Below are positions 41,105 to 47,720 of a DNA stretch of 47,720 nt, piece after piece. The DNA comes from Salinispora pacifica CNR114 (lineage in GTDB: Bacteria; Actinomycetota; Actinomycetes; Mycobacteriales; Micromonosporaceae). A program made the translations under genes and the position numbers. Numbering within the stretch: the first letter of the stretch is position 1; every line of letters starts with the position of its first letter. The notes under the pieces were generated by a model. That model saw only the letters and a program-made list of their open reading frames with translations. It was not told where the DNA came from and ran no database searches. The DNA is taken from assembly GCF_000514775.1 (NCBI RefSeq), contig NZ_AZWO01000037.1, positions 1-47,720 on the forward strand. Direction: 5' to 3'.

Positions 41105-42885
41105 AGGTCGTCCTCCTCATCGAGGTCGGCCAACTCGGCCGGGTTCGTGGTGCACAGCTCGTGCTCCGCCTCCGAGGAGATGGATTCGAAGCTCGTCCTG
41201 CTCACCCCAGAGATCAACAACCCCTGGCCCCGGCGGGCCGACAGCAGCAGCCGCCGCTCGCCGCCGGTGAGGCCGAACGCCTCTCCGACGGCGTCGATGG
41301 CCTGCGGTGCCTGCCGCAGCAGCACCTGTGTCGAGGCGTTGGACACCACCGCCTGGCCGAGATCCGTGCCGAGCACGTCGGCGGCGTCCTGGGTGACCAC
41401 GGTCAGCCCCGCGTTGCGCTTACGCGCCGCCTTCGACATGCGGAAGAGAAACCGCGCGCCCTCGCCGTCACGCATCAGCAACCAGGCCTCGTCGACCACG
41501 ACAAGGCGCCGCTGTAGGTGCCCTGGGGCGTCGACCGTGCGCCAGATCGAGTCCAGCGCGAGCAGCGTGCCGACCGTGCGTAGCTCGTCGGGCAGGTGAC
41601 GGAGCGACCACACGACGAGGTGCCCGACCGGGGTCTGGGTGGTCGGCCCGTCGAACAAATCGGCGAAGCTGCCCTGCACCCACGGCGCCAGCCGGGCGGC
41701 CAGAGTCGCGGCGGCCGGGTCGTCATCGGCGCGCAGCATCTCGGCCAGGTCACGCAGCAGCGGCGCCGGCCGGTGATGCGTGGCCGGGTCCGCCGTGATG
41801 CCAGCGGCCCGATAGACCGCGAGAATGGCCCGGTCCAGTGCGGCCCGCTCAGCCGGCGGCGGCTGATGCCCGAGCAGAATGCTGATCAGCGTGTGCAGGA
41901 ACAGCCCACGGCGGGTGAGGACGTCCGGACGGCGGTCGCCGGCCGGCAAATCCAGGGGGTTGATCTTCACGCCAGGTAGGCCGAGACGCACGACGCTGCC
42001 TCCGACCGCGTCGGCGAGCCGCAGGTACTCGTCCTCGGGATCGACGACCGCGACCTGCACACCCTGGTAGAGGCTGCGCAGGATTTCCAACTTGACGAAG
42101 TACGACTTCCCCGCCCCGGACCTGGCCAAGACGATGGAGTTGTGGTTCTCCTGCGTCCAGCGGTCCCACCAGACGATCCCGGCGCTGGCGGGGTTGATGC
42201 CGTAGAGGACCCCCCTGGTGGTCGGCGGGTCGCCGGGCAGCGGCGCGGGCAGATCCGGCGACGCCAGCGGGAACGAGCTGGCCAGGGCTTGGGTGTCCAT
42301 GGTGCGCAGCATCCGCAGCCCGTCCGAGGCGAGGGGCAGGGTGGTGGTCCAGCCGGGAAGCTGCCGCCAGGTCGCGGGTTGCACCTCCAGGAGGGTCGAG
42401 GCGGCGGCGGCCCGGACCTGCGCGCACGCCTCCAGTAGTTCGGCTTCGGTGCGGGCGTGCACGGTGAGATATAGGCCGACCCGGAACAGCTTCGCCGCGC
42501 CCCGGGCGAGGCGCTCGGCCAGGTCGCCGGCGTCGTGAGCGGCGGCGTCAACGTAGGGGTCGGCCAGCTTCCCCCGCTCGGAGTCGGCCCGCCGGGACGA
42601 CTCCAGCCGGGCCCGCTGCTTACGCAGCCGGGACGCGGCGATCGGCGCCGGCAGCGGCTCGATGTGCAACGCGAGGTCGAGCCGGCCCGGCCAGGACAAC
42701 AGCGGCTCCAGCCACGCCGGGCCGACCTCGGCCGGGTATCCGGTCACCACCAGGGTGGCGGCGTACCCGTCGCCGACGCGCAGCCACCGGGGCGTGACCT
42801 CGACCGTGGCCGGCGCGACCGCCGACGCCAGCGAGGCCGGCGGTGCTTCCACGGCCGCGCTGCCGGAGCGTCTCCTCCTGATCAT
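41101..42885 (-). CDS. VirB4-like T4SS ATPase
   Basis: ATG 42885 (GAGGAAGAAG upstream) gives 594 residues. Walker A ARSGAGKSYFVKL lies near residue 250, followed by VAVVDPEDEYLRLADAVGG. Walker B is RLVVVDEAWLLMRDG, then the VirB4 pattern KAARKRNAGLTVVTQDAADVL and a C-terminal LLLSARRGQGLLISG. It energises channel assembly at the membrane. Compared with classical VirB4 (about 800) it is short at the N-terminus. The stop overlaps the VirD4-like start, and its start overlaps the PrgI-type gene end. Confidence 0.9.
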   Translation of the reverse strand: MIRRRRSGSAAVEAPPASLASAVAPATVEVTPRWLRVGDGYAATLVVTGYPAEVGPAWLEPLLSWPGRLDLALHIEPLPAPIAASRLRKQRARLESSRRADSERGKLADPYVDAAAHDAGDLAERLARGAAKLFRVGLYLTVHARTEAELLEACAQVRAAAASTLLEVQPATWRQLPGWTTTLPLASDGLRMLRTMDTQALASSFPLASPDLPAPLPGDPPTTRGVLYGINPASAGIVWWDRWTQENHNSIVLARSGAGKSYFVKLEILRSLYQGVQVAVVDPEDEYLRLADAVGGSVVRLGLPGVKINPLDLPAGDRRPDVLTRRGLFLHTLISILLGHQPPPAERAALDRAILAVYRAAGITADPATHHRPAPLLRDLAEMLRADDDPAAATLAARLAPWVQGSFADLFDGPTTQTPVGHLVVWSLRHLPDELRTVGTLLALDSIWRTVDAPGHLQRRLVVVDEAWLLMRDGEGARFLFRMSKAARKRNAGLTVVTQDAADVLGTDLGQAVVSNASTQVLLRQAPQAIDAVGEAFGLTGGERRLLLSARRGQGLLISGVSRTSFESISSEAEHELCTTNPAELADLDEEDDL

Positions 42886-43856
42886 GACTTCTTCCTCTTC
42901 TTGCGGGTGCGAGTTGGGGCGCTCGCGGTGATGACGGCATCGGGTGCGGCGAGGCCGCCCGGGCGCGGTGGCCGGTACGGGTCGGCGGCGGAGGTCAGAG
43001 CGGCGGTCACCGCTGCACCGTCGAGCACCCGGGGGCTGACGCCGAGCCCGGCCAGTGCCCGAACGGTGTCGTCGGCGCGACGCCGCGCGGCGTGACCGGT
43101 GCGCTCGCCCGCGGCCGTCCGGTTGACGACCAGGACCTGCCGACGCAGCGGGTCGCGCCGCGAGGCGAGGTCGCCGAGGAACTCGGCGTGATCGGCGCAC
43201 GCTGCGCGGAGCTGCGGATGCGGCTGGGCATCCGCGGCGGCGGCAAGCGCACGGCTGTGAGGCGCCAGATCGACCGGCTGCGCCGACACGACGATCTGCG
43301 TCGGCGTGGACAAGCTGTTGAGCCACCTCCCCCAGCCATCAATGAGGGCCGCCTGCTCGTCGGGGGTGCGCAGCGCGAGGTTCACCGTGGTGGTGCCGAC
43401 GATCGCGGCGCGGGCGCTACCGAGGCTGATCTCCCCGTCGTCGTCGATGGCGTCAGCGGGCAACCGCAACGGCGCCGGCAGCGGCATCCGGCCGCTCTTC
43501 GGCGTCTCGACCCAGTCCGGCGCACCGGGATCCGCCGCCACATCAGCGGCCGACAGCGACCGAGGGGTGCGGGTGTGACGGATCGCATGCAGCAGCCACG
43601 TATCCATCGACAGACCGTCTCGGCGGCCGAGCGCTAGGCCGATCACCAGCCCGCCCAACACCACACCAGCACCGATGAGCACCGGTACCGGGACCATCGT
43701 GTTCAAGGCTTGCCATGCGCCGTAGCACAGAAGCGCTCCGGCGGCGACGATCGCCAACTGGTGAAACGTCAAACCGTAGGCGACCTTGTCGGGGGCGTCG
43801 ACGTCTGACGGCATGCGCGCCCTGGTCGGCGAGTGGTCGGGTTCGAATCTGGTCAT
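42882..43856 (-). CDS. PrgI-type T4SS membrane protein
   Basis: ATG 43856 overlaps the upstream stop (ATGA) and gives 324 residues. After a short basic lead, DVDAPDKVAYGLTFHQLAIV begins two close membrane helices (LAIVAAGALLCYGAWQAL, VLIGAGVVLGGLVIGLALG), the signature of PrgI-family proteins in Gram-positive conjugation loci. The rest is a soluble domain of about 200 residues with a basic end RTRKKRKKS. The position between VirB6-like and VirB4-like genes is canonical. Confidence 0.82.
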   Translation of the reverse strand: MTRFEPDHSPTRARMPSDVDAPDKVAYGLTFHQLAIVAAGALLCYGAWQALNTMVPVPVLIGAGVVLGGLVIGLALGRRDGLSMDTWLLHAIRHTRTPRSLSAADVAADPGAPDWVETPKSGRMPLPAPLRLPADAIDDDGEISLGSARAAIVGTTTVNLALRTPDEQAALIDGWGRWLNSLSTPTQIVVSAQPVDLAPHSRALAAAADAQPHPQLRAACADHAEFLGDLASRRDPLRRQVLVVNRTAAGERTGHAARRRADDTVRALAGLGVSPRVLDGAAVTAALTSAADPYRPPRPGGLAAPDAVITASAPTRTRKKRKKS

Positions 43857-44764
43857 CTGACGGCCTTCCGAAGCGTGTTGAGTCCAGGGACGCTGCGCGC
43901 GAGCTGCTGTACGACGACGACGCGGACGACCGCGCCGAGCACGTTCCCGCCGCGTCCGCTCTGACTCGCCCAGCGGCCCATCAGCGTGGGGATCCGGACG
44001 GTGGTCCAGAGCAGGACCACGACAACCATGAGGTTCAGGGTGCCGCCGGGGTCGATGGGCAGCCCGAACACGGGCAGCATGGAGTCCGGGTCGAGTAACG
44101 TCTGCTCGCCAGCGGTGAGGAAGAACGCCTGAGCGACGGGTATCGCGAGGCACCCGATGTACGCCCGCCACCACAGCCGGGCGGCAGGCTCGGTCTGCGG
44201 CAACGCGTGGCAGGCCAGCGCCAGTGGCGCGACGCTCGTCAGCACCAGCAGCGCCACGAAGCGGCCGATCAGCTGAAACGCGGTCGTCACGATCAGCACC
44301 GTGATGATCAGGATCAGCACCAGGAACAGCAGCGCGACGTTCTCGTCCTGCGCCGCGGCGAGGTGCCTCTGGATCGCGGTGAACGCCCCGCCGCCGTCGT
44401 AGGTGTCCTCGCTGATCGCTCCGGTCAGCCCGTTGCCGAGGTCAATGAGCTGGCCGCAGGCGAGCTGACTAAAGTGCGCAGCGGTGAATCCGACGACCAG
44501 CCGCGGCAGGAGGTCCTTGAGCGTGTAGCGGGACTGTTCGTCGCCGCCAGCGACCAGAACCAGGACGCCGGCGGCGACGAACGCCAACACGAAGACGGTG
44601 TCCACGATCCAGACCGATCGGCCGGTGAGCGCCTGGACCTGCGGAAGCGCGGTGACCATCGGGGTGGTGAGAAGGATGCCGGTGATGAAGTCGAAGATCG
44701 CCGTGAGGCAGGCCAGGATCGCCGCGGTGAGCCAGTCGAGTACCTGGTCGAGGATCCATCCCAT
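43853..44764 (-). CDS. VirB6/TrbL-like multispan T4SS protein
   Basis: The 303-residue protein has about six membrane segments, among them WLTAAILACLTAIFDFITGI, VDTVFVLAFVAAGVLVLVAG, VALLFLVLILIITVLIV, IGRFVALLVLTSVAPLALAC and LNLMVVVVLLWTTVRI. Size, topology and location between the pilin-like gene and the PrgI-type gene fit the VirB6/TrbL channel component. Its last bases overlap the next ATG. Confidence 0.82.
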   Translation of the reverse strand: MGWILDQVLDWLTAAILACLTAIFDFITGILLTTPMVTALPQVQALTGRSVWIVDTVFVLAFVAAGVLVLVAGGDEQSRYTLKDLLPRLVVGFTAAHFSQLACGQLIDLGNGLTGAISEDTYDGGGAFTAIQRHLAAAQDENVALLFLVLILIITVLIVTTAFQLIGRFVALLVLTSVAPLALACHALPQTEPAARLWWRAYIGCLAIPVAQAFFLTAGEQTLLDPDSMLPVFGLPIDPGGTLNLMVVVVLLWTTVRIPTLMGRWASQSGRGGNVLGAVVRVVVVQQLARSVPGLNTLRKAVR

Positions 44765-44770
44765 GACGGA

Positions 44771-45151
44771 TCAGCCCCCGACGATGCCCTGGATGACCTG
44801 CAGCAGGATTGGCGCGAGGACGGCCAGGCCGTACCCGATCAGAGCGTTGCGAAGCGCCAACTTGGCCTTCTCGACCTGCGACGGGTCGCCGCCGGCGGTG
44901 GCCCAGTACACGCCGGCCAAGACCAGGAAGAGGGTGGCGATCGCGGCGAGGATCCCCATGACCCAGGTCTGCAAGTTGGCGATCACCACCGGCAGCGAGT
45001 TCGCCGCCAGGTGGACGGTGTCCCTGGGATCAGCGTGAGCGGCGGCCGGGAGGGCCAGGGTCAGGCCGACGCCGGCCAGCGGCACGGCAGCGCGTAGCGC
45101 CGCGCGTGCGACGGGTTGGTTCCAAAGGGTGCGCAGTGGGGTGCGGGACAT
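44771..45151 (-). CDS. VirB2/TrbC-like T4SS pilin
   Basis: ATG 45151 after GGGAGGTGAACC gives 126 residues. A signal peptide (AVPLAGVGLTLALPAAAHA) is followed by a short loop and two hydrophobic helices: VMGILAAIATLFLVLAGVYW and LIGYGLAVLAPILLQVI. Between them lies the basic turn VEKAKLALRNA. This is the VirB2-like layout. It is the first gene of the T4SS operon. Confidence 0.82.
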   Translation of the reverse strand: MSRTPLRTLWNQPVARAALRAAVPLAGVGLTLALPAAAHADPRDTVHLAANSLPVVIANLQTWVMGILAAIATLFLVLAGVYWATAGGDPSQVEKAKLALRNALIGYGLAVLAPILLQVIQGIVGG

Positions 45152-45675
45152 TGAGGTTCACCTCCCGCCGCGCCCTGGACGCGCCGAACGAACGGCGTGA
45201 CCGAGGCGTGGCGATTGCTCGAAGCGGTCCGAAGGGACCGCCGCCGGGCGCAGGTGAAGGAGCGGACGAACCGCGTAAACCCCGGGAGGAGCTCGTCCTC
45301 CCTCATGGGTGGTTTGCGGTCATCAATGTGGTGTCAGCGCATCAACGTGGCGCGGCACCCGAGGCATGCGGATCGCATTCGTTCCTCGTGTCGCCCGGCG
45401 GCGGGCGGGACCGGCGAGCGGCATGGCTCGGAAGAGTCCCGCACCCCCAAACCGGGGTTTGTGAGCCGTGGCGAACACTTGCCACGCTCACAAGCCGCTC
45501 ACACGGCGCGGCGACGACTCACAGCGCAGGTCAGGGCTGGTTTCACACAGCAGGCGTGTTCGAGGACAGCAGCTCACAGCGGGTCGGAACCGCCCGGGTG
45601 CGAGGTCGTGTGAGCGTCGCCAGTGCTCACAGCCCTTGACAGCACGCGGTAGTACGCGTCGTTGCACAGCAGAAA
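45152..45675. promoter_or_regulatory. Promoter/operator region of the T4SS operon
   Basis: This gap of over 500 bases shows no gene. Between 45460 and 45631 the hexamer CTCACA or its complement occurs seven times (45460, 45487, 45498, 45518, 45573, 45609, 45626). Two pairs form dyads: TGTGAGC-N9-GCTCACA at 45609-45631 and TGTGAGC-N19-GCTCACA at 45460-45492, the latter extended by CGTGGC/GCCACG pairing. This could be a multi-site operator or part of a transfer origin. Confidence 0.6.
45609..45631. promoter_or_regulatory. Operator-like dyad TGTGAGC-N9-GCTCACA
   Basis: Perfect 7-bp arms with a 9-base spacer, the same architecture as the dyad at 37432-37456. Confidence 0.6.
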
Positions 45676-45714
45676 CGGCTGTGGCCCGACGTTGTGCACG
45701 TCGGGCCACAGCCG
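45676..45714. terminator. Perfect 16-bp-arm hairpin
   Basis: CGGCTGTGGCCCGACG and CGTCGGGCCACAGCCG enclose a 7-base loop, 25 bases beyond the minus-strand stop at 45739. It separates the sigma-like gene from the T4SS operon. Confidence 0.7.
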
Positions 45715-45738
45715 CTGGAGTCGGTGGGGTGGAGACTG

Positions 45739-46617
45739 TCAGGCAGCCGCCATGACCGGCGCGTGGGCGGCGGCTTCGCGGCGGGCGGCGGCGCGGCCTG
45801 CCCGCCGTTGGCTGCGCTGCCCGGCCTGCAGCCGTAGCTGCGCCACCGTCTCCGGCGACGCGACCCCGGTCAGCAGCCCGTCCGCGAGGGCCTCGGCGAT
45901 GCGGCTGTCGATGCGCGACAGCCGCATACGTAGAGCGTCCACGCTGACGCCGTTCGCGACGGCGATGGGCTCGATCGCCCGGTGTCCGAGCCTCACGTCG
46001 ATGTAGGCCTGCTCGTCCTCCGGGTCGAGGATTCCCAGGGTAACCGCACGGCGGACCAGTAGGTCCGGATGCCCGTATGGCGCCTTCGGCGTGCGGGGAC
46101 CGGGCGTGACGTGCTCGATGTCCTCCACCGGCAGGTAATCCTGCTGCTGCAGCCGTAGATCACGCCCGGCCCGCCACGCCGCCTTGCACAGGCCCGCGTA
46201 CGGCGCCGGCTTGGTCAGGTCCGCCCGATCGCGCAGCGCGGTCAGGAAGCCGGTCAGGATCTCGGCGTCCACGTCCGCCGGGTCCCCGTTGTACCCCTCG
46301 CACGACTGGCCCGCGTACTGCTGCAGCGCCGGCATCGCCATGCCGACCGCGGCGACGACCCAGTGCGGCCCGTCGAGCCGAGCACGGCGGATCAGCTCCC
46401 GCCACACCTCGTCACGCGCCGTGTAGGCGCGAGGGTGACGCAGCAGCCAGTCCCGCAGCGCGGGCAGCGGCACCTCCTGCTGCGGGAGACCCGTGTCGGG
46501 GCCGAACGCCGTGCAGTCGAGCACCAGTGGCGCGGGCTCGCACGTCAGCGCGGCGAAGGCGGTCGCCGCCGCGTCAAGGGCGGATGTGGGCCAGTCCGTA
46601 GCGTCGGACACGCTCAT
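45739..46617 (-). CDS. Sigma-factor-like DNA-binding protein
   Basis: ATG 46617 after AGGAG gives 292 residues. Residues about 65-155 resemble a divergent sigma-70 region 2 (DEVWRELIRRAR, YNGDPADVDAEILTGFLTAL, LCKAAWRAGRDLRLQQQ). Residues about 190-245 look like region 4 or another helix-turn-helix (LGILDPEDEQAYIDVRLGHR, IEPIAVANGVSVDALRMRL). The tail is Arg/Ala-rich. It may be an element-encoded regulator of the adjacent transfer operon; the sigma assignment is tentative. Confidence 0.6.
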   Translation of the reverse strand: MSVSDATDWPTSALDAAATAFAALTCEPAPLVLDCTAFGPDTGLPQQEVPLPALRDWLLRHPRAYTARDEVWRELIRRARLDGPHWVVAAVGMAMPALQQYAGQSCEGYNGDPADVDAEILTGFLTALRDRADLTKPAPYAGLCKAAWRAGRDLRLQQQDYLPVEDIEHVTPGPRTPKAPYGHPDLLVRRAVTLGILDPEDEQAYIDVRLGHRAIEPIAVANGVSVDALRMRLSRIDSRIAEALADGLLTGVASPETVAQLRLQAGQRSQRRAGRAAARREAAAHAPVMAAA

Positions 46618-46704
46618 GTCAAAACTCCTGTGACAGCGATGAGATTCGATGACGTCGCCGGTGTTGTCACGGCGAGCGGTGACATCGATTCCGCCACAGC
46701 GGGC

Positions 46705-47250
46705 TCACAAGCCTCTGACAGAGCTGCTCAGAACCCCGATCACCGCCCGTTCCCCGACCTCTGACAGACGGCACCGACCAGACGATCCACGATCTGCTGC
46801 GCAGGTCCGCAGTACGTCGACGTCGGGGCGTTTGGCCAGCAGCCGTGGGTAGTACAACTGCCCGTTCGGGCGCCGAACCGGCCCCGTGGTCGGTTTCTTC
46901 GGCGCGGGCGCCGCCGGCATCGTGGGTCGCGCGGTAGCAGCCCCCGGCGGGGTGGGGCCGGTGGCTGCCGCCGGGCGTGGGGCTGGGGCAGCCGACCGGG
47001 CGGCGGACGCGGGTCGAGCGGTGCTGCCTTGTGGTGCGGGCGGTATCAGCGTCGGGTTCGCCCGGTGCTCCCTTAGCCCGGCCGAGCTGATGCGGTACTG
47101 CTTCGGCGAGCTTGGCAGGAGTTCGGCGTGGCCGCGCCCAACGAGCCGGTCGCACGCCTGACCGATCGCGCCAGAGGACCGGCCGACGAGGACCCCGGCG
47201 ATGTCGCCGACATCCAGGGCGACGCCGGTGCGGCTGGCTAGGACCGCGAG
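46705..47250 (-). pseudogene. Truncated paralogue of the winged-helix-MoxR gene
   Basis: One minus-strand frame is open from the IS boundary at 47250 to TGA 46705. It reads ALDVGDIAGVLVGRSSGAIG, then DRLVGRGHAELL, a Pro/Ala linker and RPNGQLYYPRLLAKRPDVDV followed by LRT. The gene at 24343-25491 has the matching GRSSGAIGSVLNRLVDRKWA, linker and RPNGVWYLPRRLGDSTDVEV. The N-terminal end is cut by the ISL3 element, and after DVDVLR the similarity stops, so the AAA core is missing. A separate small protein with the same N-terminal module is the alternative. Confidence 0.65.
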
Positions 47251-47720
47251 GTGTCAACACCGCCCCAAAACTTGGCTCTGGCACACATTTTGTGAGTCGC
47301 GCTCGTCGGTAGTTCGGGTTGGGTTGCCGGGATGGAGATCATTTCGGCGTTGCTGCCGCACCTGATGGGCTTGCGGTTGGAGGCGGTGGTGGTCCGGGCC
47401 GTCGGGGTCAGGATCACTGCGGCGACGCAGACGGTGCGGGCACGGTGTGGCGCCTGTGGCGTGTGGTCGACCACTGTGCATGGTCGCTATGTGCGGCGGC
47501 TGGCCGATGTCAGGTTGGGTGGTCATGAGGTGCTGGTCGCGTTGACGGTCCGCCGATTCACCTGCGCCAACGCCGAATGCTGGCGGTGAACGTTCGTCGA
47601 GCAGGTGCCCGGGCTGACGCGGCGGCATGCCCGTCACACCGTCGTGGTCGCGGGTGACCTGGAAGCCGTCGCGGTGGCGCTGGGCGGTCGACCGGGCAGC
47701 CGGCTGGCGCATCGGTTAGC
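47251..47720. mobile_element. ISL3-type insertion sequence, left part (runs off the window)
   Basis: The terminal repeat GTGTCAACACCGCCCC starts at 47251 and is an inverted match of the one ending at base 95. A transposase frame starts 81 bases inside. The element interrupts the winged-helix paralogue at 47250/47251. Confidence 0.75.
47332..47720 (+). pseudogene. ISL3-family transposase with an in-frame stop, partial
   Basis: ATG 47332 opens the N-terminal zinc-finger region of an ISL3 transposase: RARCGACGVWSTTVHGRYVR, LADVRLGGHEVLVALTVRRF, TCANAECW. At 47587-47589 the codon is TGA where CGA (Arg) is expected, because the same frame continues normally: TFVEQVPGLTRRHARHT to the window edge. 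One C-to-T change explains it. The rest of the gene is outside the window, so an otherwise intact element is possible. Confidence 0.8.

Noticed and set aside
41101..43326. Longer VirB4-like frame starting at 43326
   Set aside because: The extra residues overlay the PrgI-type gene in another frame and lack a ribosome site; ATG 42885 fits better.
42882..44174. Longer PrgI-type frame starting at 44174
   Set aside because: The extension is Arg-rich shadow of the VirB6-like gene; ATG 43856 with an ATGA overlap is preferred.
45460..45631. CRISPR array
   Set aside because: The repeated unit is only six bases with irregular spacing and both orientations; it fits operator sites, not CRISPR repeats.
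46667..47284. 205-codon minus-strand frame at the right end
   Set aside because: It crosses the IS boundary and is Arg-rich; the frame ending at 46705 matches the MoxR-type paralogue instead.
1..47720. tRNA or rRNA genes and an attachment site
   Set aside because: No tRNA-like T-loop pattern or rRNA sequence was recognised on reading, and no direct repeat suggesting attL/attR was found; a dedicated scan was not possible.

Overview
The window is high-GC actinobacterial DNA. GTG starts, GGAGG-type ribosome sites and ATGA/GTGA stop-start overlaps are frequent, and the gene families point to a Micromonospora- or Streptomyces-like host; genus is inference. Both ends lie inside ISL3-type insertion sequences: an outward-facing terminal repeat ends at base 95, and a matching inverted repeat starts at base 47251. 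The 47 kb between them looks like a large mobile element (conjugative plasmid or integrative element), or a contig broken at two copies of a multicopy IS.

Region 1 (about 300-7770). After a decayed isoaspartate-methyltransferase-like remnant, seven tightly packed plus-strand genes form a small biosynthetic cluster: class I methyltransferase, ThiO-like FAD oxidoreductase, acyl carrier protein, left-handed beta-helix acyltransferase with a zinc ribbon, MurA-like enolpyruvyl transferase, DegT/DnrJ aminotransferase and Gfo/Idh/MocA dehydrogenase. A NUDIX gene converges on it. The last three sugar enzymes plus the acyltransferase fit conversion of a nucleotide sugar to an N-acylated amino sugar; an enolpyruvyl transferase and a carrier protein in the same transcription unit is unusual.

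Region 2 (7950-20618) is a complete-looking Tad/Flp pilus locus: prepilin peptidase with an HxlR-type regulator on the minus strand, then lipoprotein, secreted protein, CpaB/RcpC-like, TadZ-like, TadA, TadB, TadC, Flp-like pilin, two TadE-like pseudopilins, a TadG-like protein and a 1026-residue membrane LysM-BTAD protein.

Region 3 (20763-46704), almost all minus strand, carries conjugation genes. The leading operon (45151 down to 37505) encodes a VirB2-like pilin, a VirB6/TrbL-like membrane protein, a PrgI-type protein, VirB4-like and VirD4/TraG-like ATPases and a replication-relaxation protein. Downstream are unrecognised accessory genes, many insulated by perfect hairpins, plus a diguanylate cyclase, a double winged-helix protein, an SLT-M23 wall hydrolase, a winged-helix-MoxR ATPase paired with an HExxH-vWA protein, a HAD-like protein and small zinc-ribbon proteins. 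A sigma-like protein sits upstream of the operon. No relaxase, integrase or replication initiator was recognised.

Region 4 (46705-47720) is a truncated paralogue of the winged-helix-MoxR gene, cut by the right ISL3 element, whose transposase frame has a nonsense codon.

The main unexplained signals are a shared 23-bp operator-like dyad (TGTGAG-N11-CTCACA) in two promoter regions 8 kb apart, 19-bp direct repeats with a TGTCGG cluster near 28.1 kb, two genes with reading-frame shifts, tiny translationally coupled leader ORFs, and the biosynthetic cluster itself.
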